From the NCBI GenBank assembly GCA_018606805.1, contig JAGYWI010000009.1, forward strand, positions 62,001 through 126,000: a stretch of 64,000 bases of DNA, written 5' to 3'. A model generated the notes under the pieces. The model ran no database searches. It was not told where the DNA came from and worked only from the letters and a program-made list of their open reading frames with translations. Below, in pieces: positions 53,818 to 62,426 of the stretch (positions within the stretch are counted from its first letter, which is position 1; each line of letters opens with the position of its first letter). Source of the stretch: Candidatus Magnetomicrobium cryptolimnococcus (GTDB lineage Bacteria; Nitrospirota; Thermodesulfovibrionia; Thermodesulfovibrionales; Magnetobacteriaceae). The position numbers were made by a program, and so were the translations under genes.

Positions 53818-54968
53818 CGCTTAAGCTCTTGCAAGGGGTTTTCATTCTTTTATATATGGTAAGCAACCTGTATCAGTTGTTTGCAATTGTATGCAGTGTG
53901 CTCTTTTATATAAGAAGAAAAAACTCTCAGATAAAACCGCCGTATTTACCAAAGGTTGCCTGCCTAAAACCACTTTGTGGGTATGATGCTGAGCTTCAAA
54001 AAAACATATCAAGTTTTTTAACACAAGATTATCCACGCTATGAGGTAGTATTTGGCACGGCCGAGGCTGACGACGTTGCTTACGAAATAGCAAAAAACGC
54101 AACTAAAGGGATTCAAAACGTTAAGGTTGTTTCTGGGCATGCTGGCAATGGAGTTAACCGTAAGGTATCTAATTTGCAAAATATTTACACACATATATCA
54201 AAGGACATAGAAGTTATCGTACTATCTGATTCAGACACATGGGTTGACAACAATTATTTAAAACAAATGATAGCCCCATTTGAAGACAGTCAAACTGGGG
54301 CAGTAACGGCTATTTATAGGATTGACGGGGTGGCTGATGCTGGTGGATTTGTAGAAGCGCTCCTTGTTGAGCATACCTTCGTGCCAAGCGTACTTGTGGC
54401 TGAGCGGATTGGTGGGCTTAAGTACGCATTTGGGGCATCTATAGCATTAAAGGTGGCGGATTTTGATAAAATCGGTGGCTTTGATAGCGTAAAAGACTAC
54501 CTTGCCGATGATTATATGATAGGCAATTTAATTTATAAATATGGCAAAAAAGTGCGCCTTTGTCCTTATGTGGTTTCCATAAGTGCCTCAAGGCAGAGCC
54601 TGAAACAGGTGTTTAGCCGTCTTATAAGGTGGAGTAAAACCATACGGGTAAGTGAGCCGGTAGGATATTTTTTTTCTGCTGTGTGTTATAGCAGTGTTTG
54701 GGGGGTTTGTACGTATATAGTGTTTTTGCCTAAAACCTATACCTTCACACTACTAGCCATTGCCATTGTTATACGAATATGTAGTGCCATATGTACCTCT
54801 GTAGCAATTGGCTCACGGGGTGGGCTGCTGCGTGCCTTTACAGCCCCTGTGTGGGATTTGCTGGCATTATTTATTTGGTTTTTAGGTTTTACCGGAAATA
54901 CGGTAATCTGGCGGGGGATTCGGTATCGGATACTTAAAAACGGCAAAATGGCGACTGAGGCAAAATGA
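53814..54968 (+). CDS. hpnI: Hopanoid glycosyltransferase HpnI (GT21-like)
   Basis: 384 residues, membrane-bound GT-A transferase like ceramide glucosyltransferase. N-terminal helix, DSDTWVDNNY (metal-binding DxD), LADDYMIGNLIYKYG and the R-x-x-R-W style motif SRLIRWSKTIR, then C-terminal helices. It adds N-acetylglucosamine to bacteriohopanetetrol in the cyclitol-ether route. It starts with TTG overlapping the hpnJ stop (TTGA) and overlaps hpnK by 4 nt, so the three are translationally coupled. Confidence 0.92.
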   Translation: MTLKLLQGVFILLYMVSNLYQLFAIVCSVLFYIRRKNSQIKPPYLPKVACLKPLCGYDAELQKNISSFLTQDYPRYEVVFGTAEADDVAYEIAKNATKGIQNVKVVSGHAGNGVNRKVSNLQNIYTHISKDIEVIVLSDSDTWVDNNYLKQMIAPFEDSQTGAVTAIYRIDGVADAGGFVEALLVEHTFVPSVLVAERIGGLKYAFGASIALKVADFDKIGGFDSVKDYLADDYMIGNLIYKYGKKVRLCPYVVSISASRQSLKQVFSRLIRWSKTIRVSEPVGYFFSAVCYSSVWGVCTYIVFLPKTYTFTLLAIAIVIRICSAICTSVAIGSRGGLLRAFTAPVWDLLALFIWFLGFTGNTVIWRGIRYRILKNGKMATEAK

Positions 54969-55786
54969 GTGTTTCCTTAATAGTAACAGCAGATGACTTT
55001 GGACGCTCTGTTGCAATTAATAGGGCAGTTGAGATAGCGGCAACCGGTGGTATTTTAAGGTGTACAAGCCTTATGGTAAATGGCTTGGCTATTAGTGATG
55101 CACTACTTAGACTTGAAAAGCTCTCAGATAAGCTGCAAGTAGGCCTTCACATAACACTAACCGAGGGTAAGCCTCTTTTAAATAAAACGGCATCATCTTT
55201 TTTAGTAAACAAACACGGTAACTTTATAGGTTCTCAGGTGGGTGCTGGCCTTTGTGTGCAATTTAACCACACGGTGCGTAAACAAGTGGAAAAGGAAGTG
55301 GCTGCTCAATTTAAAGCCTATAAAGATATTGGGCTTTTCTCCACACACGTTGATAGCCACCACCATATGCACATACATCCAGTGATTTTTGACATTTTAC
55401 TTGAAAATGCCGCTAAATATGGCTTTAAACGAATACGCATACCGACCGAGCCATGGGAAATTTCACCTATATGTAAAGGACATAAAATACGGAATTTTTT
55501 TTACCGTCATACCTTTACTACGCTTGGACAGGTATGTAGAAAAAAACTAAGTAAAACCAATATAAAAGCACCAGATGGTGTTTTTGGCCTTTACATAACA
55601 GGTGAGCTTACGGCAGACTGGCTTTTAATGCTTATTGAGCTTATTAAATCAAAAACAGGTACGTATGAGCTTTACACTCACCCGGCGGATACCGCCGGTA
55701 CTAATGGATATAGTGAATTTATGGCGCTTTTAGACCAACGTGTACATAATAAGATATTAAATAACGGGATTACTTTAATGACATGA
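54965..55786 (+). CDS. hpnK: Hopanoid deacetylase HpnK (YdjC-like)
   Basis: 273 residues of the YdjC/ChbG fold. Metal-binding TADDFGRSVAINRAV, VGLHITLTEGKPLL and STHVDSHHHMHIHP are present, as is ELYTHPAD near the end. HpnK deacetylates the GlcNAc attached by HpnI to give glucosaminyl-bacteriohopanetetrol. Overlaps both neighbours by 4 nt (ATGA and ATGA). Confidence 0.92.
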   Translation: MSVSLIVTADDFGRSVAINRAVEIAATGGILRCTSLMVNGLAISDALLRLEKLSDKLQVGLHITLTEGKPLLNKTASSFLVNKHGNFIGSQVGAGLCVQFNHTVRKQVEKEVAAQFKAYKDIGLFSTHVDSHHHMHIHPVIFDILLENAAKYGFKRIRIPTEPWEISPICKGHKIRNFFYRHTFTTLGQVCRKKLSKTNIKAPDGVFGLYITGELTADWLLMLIELIKSKTGTYELYTHPADTAGTNGYSEFMALLDQRVHNKILNNGITLMT

Positions 55787-56934
55787 ACGTGCAATATGAT
55801 AATCAACAAACGGGGTTAATTTTAGCCATTCCACCCCATGTTATGCGGCTTAAAGTGGGAGGGCTTGATGTTACCTTGCGATTGACAAGACAATTTAAAA
55901 ATGCTGGTGTGCAAGGTCCGGTTGTATGGGTAGTTTACAAAGAAGAAAAGGCCTCTTTTATAAAAGAAGGCATAGAGCTTGTCCCATTTAATAGGCTCTC
56001 TGAATGCTTAAATAGTAAAACAGTCAAAAGATGGGTCTTTGCCTCTGGAGACTTAGTATTTTCTGGCGACGGTCTTAAAGAAGCAATTAAGGCAGATGGG
56101 TTTAGCAGCTTTGGTTTTGGAGTTGCTGATTTTCCGTCATATACAAAACTTATCAATTGGGTAGAGGGCGTATGTCTTTTAAAAAAGCAAGAACCACCTA
56201 CCGTAGGTGAGATAAAAATGCCCCATCAACGTTACTTTGGTTATGCTAAAGGACCAAAAGAGGCTAAGTATCTCCATACACAAATATTAAAACATGTAGC
56301 GCGCAAACAGGACCCTAACTTTGCCCGCTTTACAAAAAGGCGCTTTTCAAACCCATTGAGCGTGATATTTGTACAATTAGGTCTTTCACCCAATATGGTA
56401 ACAGCGTGTGCCATACTTAGCGGCGTTGCTGGTGCGCTTATGGTAATGCAGATGACATATCTGTGGTCTATCGCTGGCGCTATGTGTTTAATAATATCGC
56501 GCATTCTTGATGACTGCGACGGTGCTGTAGCACGGCTATCATTTAGAGCAAGCCGTATTGGTGCAATATTCGATATAGCAGGTGATATAATAGTATATAC
56601 AACACTCTTTGTTGCCCTTGGATTTAGTCTCTATTGGCAAAATCCGTATGGTCATCACCTTTGGGCTATGGCATTATTGCTTTTTGGTGCAGCAGTTACA
56701 ACGGTAATAATCTTATGGTTTGTAACTGATACAAAAATACGTGAAGAATCCCCCTTGATAGCAACCCTTGAACGTACAGCAAGCGGTGATGTAGCTTATT
56801 TCTTTTTTCCTTTTGCCCTGATAGATGCACATGAGGTATTTTTATGGAGTGCGGCAATAGGTTCACAAATCTATTGGATGATAATTTCAGCCTCGGTGTT
56901 TATGTACAAACATTCAAAAAGTAAAAATAGGTAA
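55783..56934 (+). CDS. CDP-alcohol phosphatidyltransferase with degenerate nucleotidyltransferase domain
   Basis: 383 residues. The C-terminal half (about 185-383) is a membrane CDP-alcohol phosphatidyltransferase with the full D243-x2-D-G-x2-A-R-x8-G-x3-D-x3-D268 motif (DDCDGAVAR, then GAIFDIAGD). The N-terminal 170 residues look like a nucleotidyltransferase-type GT-A fold: MRLKVGGLDVTLRLTRQFKN resembles the KPLxPVxGxPLLxRxxxxL stretch, but the Gly-rich LAGGxGxR loop is missing. It may therefore join an alcohol to a CDP-activated lipid with a crippled or altered activating domain. Coupling with hpnK (ATGA overlap) ties it to the hopanoid head group. Confidence 0.82.
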   Translation: MNVQYDNQQTGLILAIPPHVMRLKVGGLDVTLRLTRQFKNAGVQGPVVWVVYKEEKASFIKEGIELVPFNRLSECLNSKTVKRWVFASGDLVFSGDGLKEAIKADGFSSFGFGVADFPSYTKLINWVEGVCLLKKQEPPTVGEIKMPHQRYFGYAKGPKEAKYLHTQILKHVARKQDPNFARFTKRRFSNPLSVIFVQLGLSPNMVTACAILSGVAGALMVMQMTYLWSIAGAMCLIISRILDDCDGAVARLSFRASRIGAIFDIAGDIIVYTTLFVALGFSLYWQNPYGHHLWAMALLLFGAAVTTVIILWFVTDTKIREESPLIATLERTASGDVAYFFFPFALIDAHEVFLWSAAIGSQIYWMIISASVFMYKHSKSKNR

Positions 56935-56937
56935 AAC

Positions 56938-57909
56938 ATGAAATATATAGAATTTGCATTATTTTTTACAGGTCTTGCAGTTGTTATATATCTTATAAGT
57001 GCAACCGGTGTTGAGCGGTTAAGTGCAGATGTATCAATGATAGGGGTTTGGGGATTTATACTTGTGTTATCGCAAGAAATCCTTTCCCATATGGCAAATA
57101 CCATCGGCTGGATATACACAATAAGACCAGATAAAAGAACCGTAACATTTAGAGAACTGTTTATGTATCGGTTAGCCGGTGAAGGGATTAATTACCTAAC
57201 GCCAACAGCTACAATAGGTGGCGAGTTTGTAAAAATACGGTTATCAGCCCGCAAACTTGGTGTGGAAGAAGGCACGGCATCAATAACGCTTGCTAAGTTT
57301 GCAGAAACGAACGGGCAGGTTATATTTATAATACTTGGACTTGCTCTTATACTGCCATTTTTGCCGGGGCTTAGCCAATACAGATGGTGGATGTTTGCTG
57401 CTGTTTTAATGGCAATTAGCGTAGTTGTTTTACTTTTAATGATGCTTAGGTATGGATTTTACACAATTGCCGTTAAAGTACTTTCACAATTAAAATTTAC
57501 TAAAAAATGGTTTTTAGGACATAAAGAAAAAATTCACAATATTGATAAACGCATAAAAGAACACACAAAAGAGCGTTTTACAGACTTGATTTATTCAATT
57601 ATTTGGTACACAATTGCCTTTGCAACAAGTGTAATAGAGGTGTGGATAATACTGTATTTTTTGGGACTCCAAACCAATTGGCTAATGCTCTTTGGCGTTG
57701 AAGTACTATCTGTGCTGATAGAGGCAATACTGTTTTTTGTACCAATGAAAATGGGTACGCAAGAAGGCGGTAAGATGCTTATATTTAAAATTCTTTCAAT
57801 GGACCCGGTAAAAGGGCTGGCTATGGGCGTTATACGCCGAGCAAGAGAACTCTTTTGGGCTACGCTTGGTCTAGTCTTTTACGTTGCCCTAAAAGCTTAT
57901 AATAAATAA
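56938..57909 (+). CDS. hpnL: Hopanoid-associated membrane protein HpnL (LPG synthase TM-like)
   Basis: 323 residues with about seven helices, of the lysylphosphatidylglycerol-synthase transmembrane family (UPF0104). LFMYRLAGEGINYLTPTATIGGEFVKI and AKFAETNGQVIF match HpnL. It probably flips or transports lipid; there is no lysyl-transferase domain. It starts 3 nt after the upstream stop codon and ends the hopanoid run. Its TAA begins an A/G-rich repeat element. Confidence 0.88.
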   Translation: MKYIEFALFFTGLAVVIYLISATGVERLSADVSMIGVWGFILVLSQEILSHMANTIGWIYTIRPDKRTVTFRELFMYRLAGEGINYLTPTATIGGEFVKIRLSARKLGVEEGTASITLAKFAETNGQVIFIILGLALILPFLPGLSQYRWWMFAAVLMAISVVVLLLMMLRYGFYTIAVKVLSQLKFTKKWFLGHKEKIHNIDKRIKEHTKERFTDLIYSIIWYTIAFATSVIEVWIILYFLGLQTNWLMLFGVEVLSVLIEAILFFVPMKMGTQEGGKMLIFKILSMDPVKGLAMGVIRRARELFWATLGLVFYVALKAYNK

Positions 57910-58035
57910 AGAAAAAAAGATAAAGAAAAAAAGATAAAGAAAAAGAATAAAAATAAAGGATAGAGGCGTGGGGGAAAACCTTTTTAGGCAAAAAGGGTGC
58001 GAAGGCGCACATCCCTGTGCGCCTCCGCTTTTTTA
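57908..58035 (+). repeat. Composite element after hpnL
   Basis: Starting in the hpnL stop codon: about 55 nt A/G-rich (with a few T), GATAGAGGCGTGGGGGAAAA, ACCTTTTT-AGGC-AAAAAGGGT, then a GTGCGAAGGCGCACATCCCT unit and GTGCGCCTCCGC, TTTTTTATT. It lies between the convergent ends of hpnL and kdsD and may terminate both. Confidence 0.82.
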
Positions 58036-59019
58036 TTATGTAACGCCAGCTTTTACAAGGTCGTGTATTCTAATGATGCCAACAGGTAAGCCTTGTTCAT
58101 CAACAACGGGCAATACCATTAGTTGGCTTGGCCTATTTTCCATTAAGTGCACTGCTTCTGCTGCAAGTCTTCCTTTTTGGATAACGACCGGATTTTTGGT
58201 CATAATATCACGTACTGGTTGTTCCAAAAGTCGCTCATATTTTTCTATAGCTCTTCTTAAGCCTCCGTCTGTTATGATGCCTGTAAGTTTTCCATCTGTG
58301 CTAATGCAGTTCGTTGCCCCAAGGCCTTTTGATGTAATTTCAATAATTGCGTCTTTCATAGTAGCATTTTCGTGCACTACTGGATTGGCGTTGCCTGCGT
58401 GCATAATATCATCAACTCGGAGGAGCAGCCGTTTGCCAAGTGTACCGCCGGGGTGGAAAAAGGCAAAGTGCTCTTTTTTAAAACCCTTTTTTAGCAGCAA
58501 AACGCTTGCAAGGGCATCACCTAAGACAAGCGTTACCGTAGTGCTTGAGGTGGGTACTATGTCAAGAGGGCAAGCCTCGCGCTCCACGCTTATGTCAAGT
58601 ACAACATCTGACATATTAGCAAGTGGTGCTTTAACGTCTCCTGTCATTAGTATAGTTTTAAGCCCCATTTTCTTAACTGTTGGTACTATGCCAAGGACCT
58701 CGTCAGTTTTACCGCTATTTGAAATCATAAGAATGACATCCCCTGGCATAATAATGCCAAGGTCTCCGTGTACACCTTCTGCTGGATGTAAGAATATGGA
58801 CGGTGTACCGGTGCTTGCTAGGGTTGCTGCTATTTTTCTGCCTATTAGGCCGGATTTGCCCATGCCGGTTATTATGATTCTTCCGGTGCACTCGTGTATT
58901 ATGTTTACTGCCAGTATGAACTTATCGTCTAGGCGTTTAGAAAGTGCCATTATTGATTCAACTTCGATATCTATTATTTGTTTTGCTTGGCTTATTATGT
59001 TGTCTGTCGTGTTTTTCAT
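58036..59019 (-). CDS. kdsD: Arabinose 5-phosphate isomerase (KdsD/KpsF)
   Basis: Converts ribulose 5-phosphate to arabinose 5-phosphate for Kdo synthesis. 327 residues: SIS domain (GRIIITGMGKSGLIGRKIAATL, STGTPSIFLHPAEGVHGDLG, ISNSGKTDE) and two CBS domains in the last 120 residues. This is the standard KdsD layout. The ATG is preceded by TATACT-ATAAAA without a ribosome site, so the mRNA may be leaderless. Together with gmhA it indicates LPS with Kdo and heptose. Confidence 0.95.
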   Translation of the reverse strand: MKNTTDNIISQAKQIIDIEVESIMALSKRLDDKFILAVNIIHECTGRIIITGMGKSGLIGRKIAATLASTGTPSIFLHPAEGVHGDLGIIMPGDVILMISNSGKTDEVLGIVPTVKKMGLKTILMTGDVKAPLANMSDVVLDISVEREACPLDIVPTSSTTVTLVLGDALASVLLLKKGFKKEHFAFFHPGGTLGKRLLLRVDDIMHAGNANPVVHENATMKDAIIEITSKGLGATNCISTDGKLTGIITDGGLRRAIEKYERLLEQPVRDIMTKNPVVIQKGRLAAEAVHLMENRPSQLMVLPVVDEQGLPVGIIRIHDLVKAGVT

Positions 59020-59041
59020 TTTTATAGTATAATATATTATT
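58997..59041. repeat. 45-bp direct repeat, copy 1 (kdsD start and promoter)
   Basis: The 45 bp covering the first eight codons of kdsD and its promoter are identical with 59846-59890. The two copies flank about 0.8 kb containing two small genes and the triple hairpin. Confidence 0.92.
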
Positions 59042-59060
59042 ACATGTTTGGAGTACTGGA

Positions 59061-59207
59061 TTATACCGGAAAAGAAATGGCGTTTAACTCAATAGTTTTA
59101 GTTTTACCTCCTTCGTTTATATCATCAAACCGGTAACCTCGATAAAGATTATCGTCATCTAAATAGTCAGAAGTAGTATATTTTTGACGGGTTTCACCAT
59201 TAGCCAT
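59061..59207 (-). CDS. Small hypothetical protein, possibly truncated
   Basis: A frame of 48 codons from ATG 59207, overlapping the upstream stop (ATGGCTAA). Product MANGETRQKYTTSDYLDDDN, then LYRGYRFDD. It may be the beginning of a longer partner protein cut short 20 bp before the 45-bp repeat. The motif ...LYRG... recalls the FYR motif of the gene at 49506, but only loosely. Function unknown. Confidence 0.4.
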   Translation of the reverse strand: MANGETRQKYTTSDYLDDDNLYRGYRFDDINEGGKTKTIELNAISFPV

Positions 59208-59634
59208 TGATATATTTGATTGCTTTACTAAAATTGAAGTCGGTAATGTCATCAGAAATGAGTATCTTTTTTTGTACATTATCGTTAACAAGATATGCTG
59301 CCTCAAGATCGTTGTAGACTTCTATAAACAAGGTTTTGTCACCTGTTGATGAATCAAAGGCAATGAATATACCTTCTTCTTTTGTTAGAGCAATTCTGTT
59401 AGGCACTTTCTCGTATATTTCCAATATGTGCTTACAGATTCTAAAGGCCTTTTCTTTGCATGCCACATTTGGTTGTGATATGCCTTCCTTTTCCCAATGC
59501 GCAGGGAAAATAAGACTATTAAATATCCTTGATTTTATACTATCAAGAACACTCTTACCTTCGCTTGCATGAGATTTATCTTTTAAAATCCCAAGTGACT
59601 GCCTATATTGTTTTATCATCTTTAATAATAGCAT
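59200..59634 (-). CDS. Hypothetical accessory protein
   Basis: 144 residues. It contains FPAHWEKEGISQPNVACKEK, RIALTKEEGIFIAFDSST and KTLFIEVYND, a pattern that recalls small accessory proteins with a PxxWE.EG...P start and a xGGIxIxW strand. No catalytic residues stand out. It is paired with the 48-codon gene downstream. The 45-bp direct repeats around them suggest that the pair arrived as a cassette. Confidence 0.5.
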   Translation of the reverse strand: MLLLKMIKQYRQSLGILKDKSHASEGKSVLDSIKSRIFNSLIFPAHWEKEGISQPNVACKEKAFRICKHILEIYEKVPNRIALTKEEGIFIAFDSSTGDKTLFIEVYNDLEAAYLVNDNVQKKILISDDITDFNFSKAIKYING

Positions 59635-59741
59635 AGTTTTACTAAAAATTAGCGCACAAAAAGAACAGGAATAAAAATGGTTTACAAAAAATAATAGCTG
59701 TATTTTTTGTTATATCTCAATGAAACAGTGTTTTTGGGGTT

Positions 59742-59817
59742 CAAGGGGCGTAGCCCCTTGGGCGGGATTCCAAAGGGACGAGTCCCTTTGGCGGGAGTGT
59801 GAGGGCAGTGCCCTCAC
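59742..59817 (-). repeat. Triple hairpin of the GTGAGGGC family
   Basis: CAAGGGGC-GTA-GCCCCTTG (59742-59760), CAAAGGGAC-GA-GTCCCTTTG (59771-59790) and GTGAGGGC-AGT-GCCCTCAC (59799-59817), with GGCGGGAT/GGCGGGAG spacers. It is the fullest copy of this family; the plus-strand copies at 19426, 26047 and 49363 have the last hairpin and parts of the others. The gap 59635-59967 holds this and the second 45-bp repeat. Confidence 0.88.
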
Positions 59818-59845
59818 TAACTTAATGGCATTGGGGCGACATGGC

Positions 59846-59890
59846 ATGTTGTCTGTCGTGTTTTTCATTTTTATAGTATAATATATTATT
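59846..59890. repeat. 45-bp direct repeat, copy 2
   Basis: Identical with 58997-59041, including the kdsD start codon and TATACT promoter, but the frame runs only a few codons into repeat sequence. It is the right-hand end of the 0.8-kb cassette. Confidence 0.92.
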
Positions 59891-59913
59891 GTAGGTAGTG
59901 TGTAGCTCTTATC

Positions 59914-59942
59914 TTGACAAAACATTGTGTTATAGGCATTAA
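59914..59942 (+). promoter_or_regulatory. Possible promoter of the zinc-ribbon/gph genes
   Basis: TTGACA (59914-59919), a 17-bp spacer and CATTAA (59937-59942). The AGGGGG at 59947-59952 is 15 nt from the ATG at 59968, rather far for a ribosome site. Confidence 0.4.
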
Positions 59943-59967
59943 TAAGTAGGGGGATAGTTTTATAGTT

Positions 59968-60204
59968 ATGAAAGAAGGTTGTCCGGGTAGCAGTGAGATT
60001 AAAAATCCGTATCCTGAGGATATGAAGTGTTTTTACTGTGGTGCTATCAATGAGATTTGGTCGGATGAGCTCGAAAAGCCGTGTGTTAAGTGTGGGAAGG
60101 TGCTTACGCGGCAGATGAAGGAGACTTGTCTTAGCTGGTGTCCATCGGCTAGGGAGTGTGTGGGTAGCGAAAAGTATGACCGCTTAATGAAATTTAAAAA
60201 ATAG
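59968..60204 (+). CDS. Small cysteine-rich zinc-ribbon protein
   Basis: 78 residues with CFYCGAINEIW and CVKCGKVLTR, a double CxxC zinc ribbon, followed by ETCLSWCPSARECVGSEKYDRL, which adds three more cysteines. The last part recalls a small family found beside phosphohydrolases and HD proteins. It probably binds zinc; function unknown. It is 15 nt upstream of gph. Confidence 0.65.
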   Translation: MKEGCPGSSEIKNPYPEDMKCFYCGAINEIWSDELEKPCVKCGKVLTRQMKETCLSWCPSARECVGSEKYDRLMKFKK

Positions 60205-60219
60205 CCGAAAGACAAGAAA

Positions 60220-60861
60220 ATGCCTATAAATTTGATTATATTTGACCTTGATGGCACTTTGATTGACTCAAAAGCCGATATAACCAATGCGTTAAATTAT
60301 GCACTTAGGCTTAATGGCCATTTACCGTTAACGGTGGAAGAGACGGTGAAGCTCATAGGGGATGGGGCGACAAGACTTGTTGAAAAGGCTGTGGGCAGTG
60401 CCCTTGAGCGGCAAAAAATAGAAAAAATACGGGATGAGTTTCTTCAACGTTATGATGAACATGCCACGGAGCTTACTAAGCCATATGATGGCGTGATTGA
60501 AACCCTTGAGCGTCTTCGTGCGTACCGTAAGGTTATTGTTACAAATAAACCAGAGGGGCTTGCTAAGAAAATACTGCGGGTGTTAAGCATGGATGGATAT
60601 TTTAGCGCGGTATTAGGGCCTGAAAGTGTTACTAATAAAAAACCGTCGCCAGAGCCTCTTTTGAAAGTTATGGATATGTTTGGTGTACAACGGGCTGAGG
60701 CTATTATGGTGGGTGATAGCGCTAATGATGTGGAATCTGGAAGACTTGCTGGTATTAAAACAGTTGCGGTGTTGTATGGTTATGGCACGAGGGATTCTTT
60801 GAATGGGGCGGATTTTATTTTATATGATAGGATTGATGGCTTATTAAGTGTAATCAATTAG
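60220..60861 (+). CDS. gph: Phosphoglycolate phosphatase-like HAD hydrolase
   Basis: 213 residues of the HAD superfamily, subfamily I. Motif I is IFDLDGTLIDSKADI, motif II VTNKPEG, motif III KKPSPEPLL and motif IV MVGDSANDVESGRLAG. It most likely dephosphorylates phosphoglycolate, a by-product of DNA repair or oxygenation, but this HAD group has varied substrates. It lies behind the zinc-ribbon gene. Confidence 0.88.
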   Translation: MPINLIIFDLDGTLIDSKADITNALNYALRLNGHLPLTVEETVKLIGDGATRLVEKAVGSALERQKIEKIRDEFLQRYDEHATELTKPYDGVIETLERLRAYRKVIVTNKPEGLAKKILRVLSMDGYFSAVLGPESVTNKKPSPEPLLKVMDMFGVQRAEAIMVGDSANDVESGRLAGIKTVAVLYGYGTRDSLNGADFILYDRIDGLLSVIN

Positions 60862-60921
60862 ATTTAGTTTTTAGGGGAGTTTTACTTTGTTATTAACTAC
60901 TATAACCATTAAGAGGGTCTG

Positions 60922-62412
60922 ATGAATAAGAAAATCTTAATTTTCCTTATCTTTTTCTCCTTAATATTAATGGGTAATTCCACTGATTATCTGCAAAATG
61001 GCATAGGCCAGTACAGGGATGAAAATTATGAAGAGGCCTTGGAGCTTTTTAAAAAGGCGGAACTCCAAGACCCAAAATCCTCTGTATTAGCGTTTTATAT
61101 GGGATTATCCTACAAACAAATTGGTGAGTTAGAAAAGGCTAAGGCGTACTTTGAAAAGTCTTTAACGCTAGTGCCGCCAACCTACGATTCCTTTATGGAG
61201 CTAATTGAAATACTGTATGCAATGAATAATTTTGATGAGGCTATGGTTTGGATAAAAAAGGCTGAGCTGTTGAATGTGCAGCCATCGAAGATAGCTTTTT
61301 TAAAGGGATTGGTTTTTGCAAAGAAAAATAACCGCTTACAATCCATAGAGGCTTTTAAAAAGGCTAAGGCACTGGATAGTAAGATAAGTCAGGCTGCTGA
61401 CTTGCAGATAGCCTTAAACTATGCAGCTCTACGCAAATTTAAAGAAGCTAAGGCTAGTCTTGATAGGGTTATAGAGACTGACCCGGAAACAGAAATAGCA
61501 ACCTTTGCTGAAGGCTATAAAAAGGCTGTTGAAAGCGGTGCTGACATGTTTAAAGAATGGCGTTTTACTATTGGCATATCTGCAAGATATGATGATAACG
61601 TTGTGCTAAGCCCATCTGAAAGTGATTCCATGTTAGCGGCTACGGATGAAACTGATGGCGCTATGATGAACACCTTTAGTATTAACTATAATCCAATTAT
61701 TAATGATGAGCATTGGTTGTTTACGGCAAATTATAGTATTTTTAACCTTTATTATTTTGAAATAGATGAATATAATGCTATAGTGAACTCTTTGACGTTT
61801 AATCCGGGCTACCGGCTTAGTAAGCAAACGGCTTTAACTATGCCGACTAATCTAACATACTCATTGCTTGATAAAGATGGTTATATGTCCACACTTTCAC
61901 TGAAACCAACCATTAGCTGGATGTTTTATGAAAATAATGTTGGGCAGGTTTATACGGAGTATGAAAAACGCAATTTAATGGGTGAGATATATGATGCTGA
62001 TGAGGATAGAGATGCTGATGTTTATCTTGCTGGATTGGGTTATTATTTCACATTTTCAGGTGGTAAGGGGGTTTTTAATGCTAAAGGTGAGCTATCATAT
62101 GATGAAACAGAGGGACAAAATTGGAAAAACCGCGGCTATAAATTAGGGCTTGGCTTGTACACACCGATTATTAGTAAGCTATCTTTGATGGCCTCTGGGG
62201 AATTATTTTATCAGCGTTATAATAGTGTGCACACTGCCTTTGGGGTTAAGAGGACTGACACTACGTTAAATGGGGTTGTTAATTTAGCATATCAGATGCT
62301 TAAGCCTTTATACCTTAATGTAACATATGCCCATACGACGGCAAATTCGAATATTTTTGTATATGATTACAAACGTAATATGTATAGTGGTGGAATTGAA
62401 TACAGATTTTAG
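60922..62412 (+). CDS. TPR plus outer-membrane beta-barrel protein (Slam/DUF560-like)
   Basis: 496 residues: signal peptide ([20 protein letters not shown]), about five TPRs (20-205; for example [18 protein letters not shown]), then from about 210 a barrel with alternating aromatic strands ending in GGIEYRF, the BAM C-terminal signal. This layout matches Slam (surface lipoprotein assembly modulator) proteins, which translocate surface proteins. The FecR-domain protein encoded just downstream, 14 nt away, may be its client. The barrel has about 14 strand pairs by eye. Confidence 0.72.
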   Translation: MNKKILIFLIFFSLILMGNSTDYLQNGIGQYRDENYEEALELFKKAELQDPKSSVLAFYMGLSYKQIGELEKAKAYFEKSLTLVPPTYDSFMELIEILYAMNNFDEAMVWIKKAELLNVQPSKIAFLKGLVFAKKNNRLQSIEAFKKAKALDSKISQAADLQIALNYAALRKFKEAKASLDRVIETDPETEIATFAEGYKKAVESGADMFKEWRFTIGISARYDDNVVLSPSESDSMLAATDETDGAMMNTFSINYNPIINDEHWLFTANYSIFNLYYFEIDEYNAIVNSLTFNPGYRLSKQTALTMPTNLTYSLLDKDGYMSTLSLKPTISWMFYENNVGQVYTEYEKRNLMGEIYDADEDRDADVYLAGLGYYFTFSGGKGVFNAKGELSYDETEGQNWKNRGYKLGLGLYTPIISKLSLMASGELFYQRYNSVHTAFGVKRTDTTLNGVVNLAYQMLKPLYLNVTYAHTTANSNIFVYDYKRNMYSGGIEYRF

Positions 62413-62426
62413 GAGGTTATAAGCTT

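Noticed and set aside
57968-59032. 354-codon plus-strand frame opposite kdsD
   Set aside because: It is the antisense shadow of kdsD, whose SIS and CBS motifs are complete.
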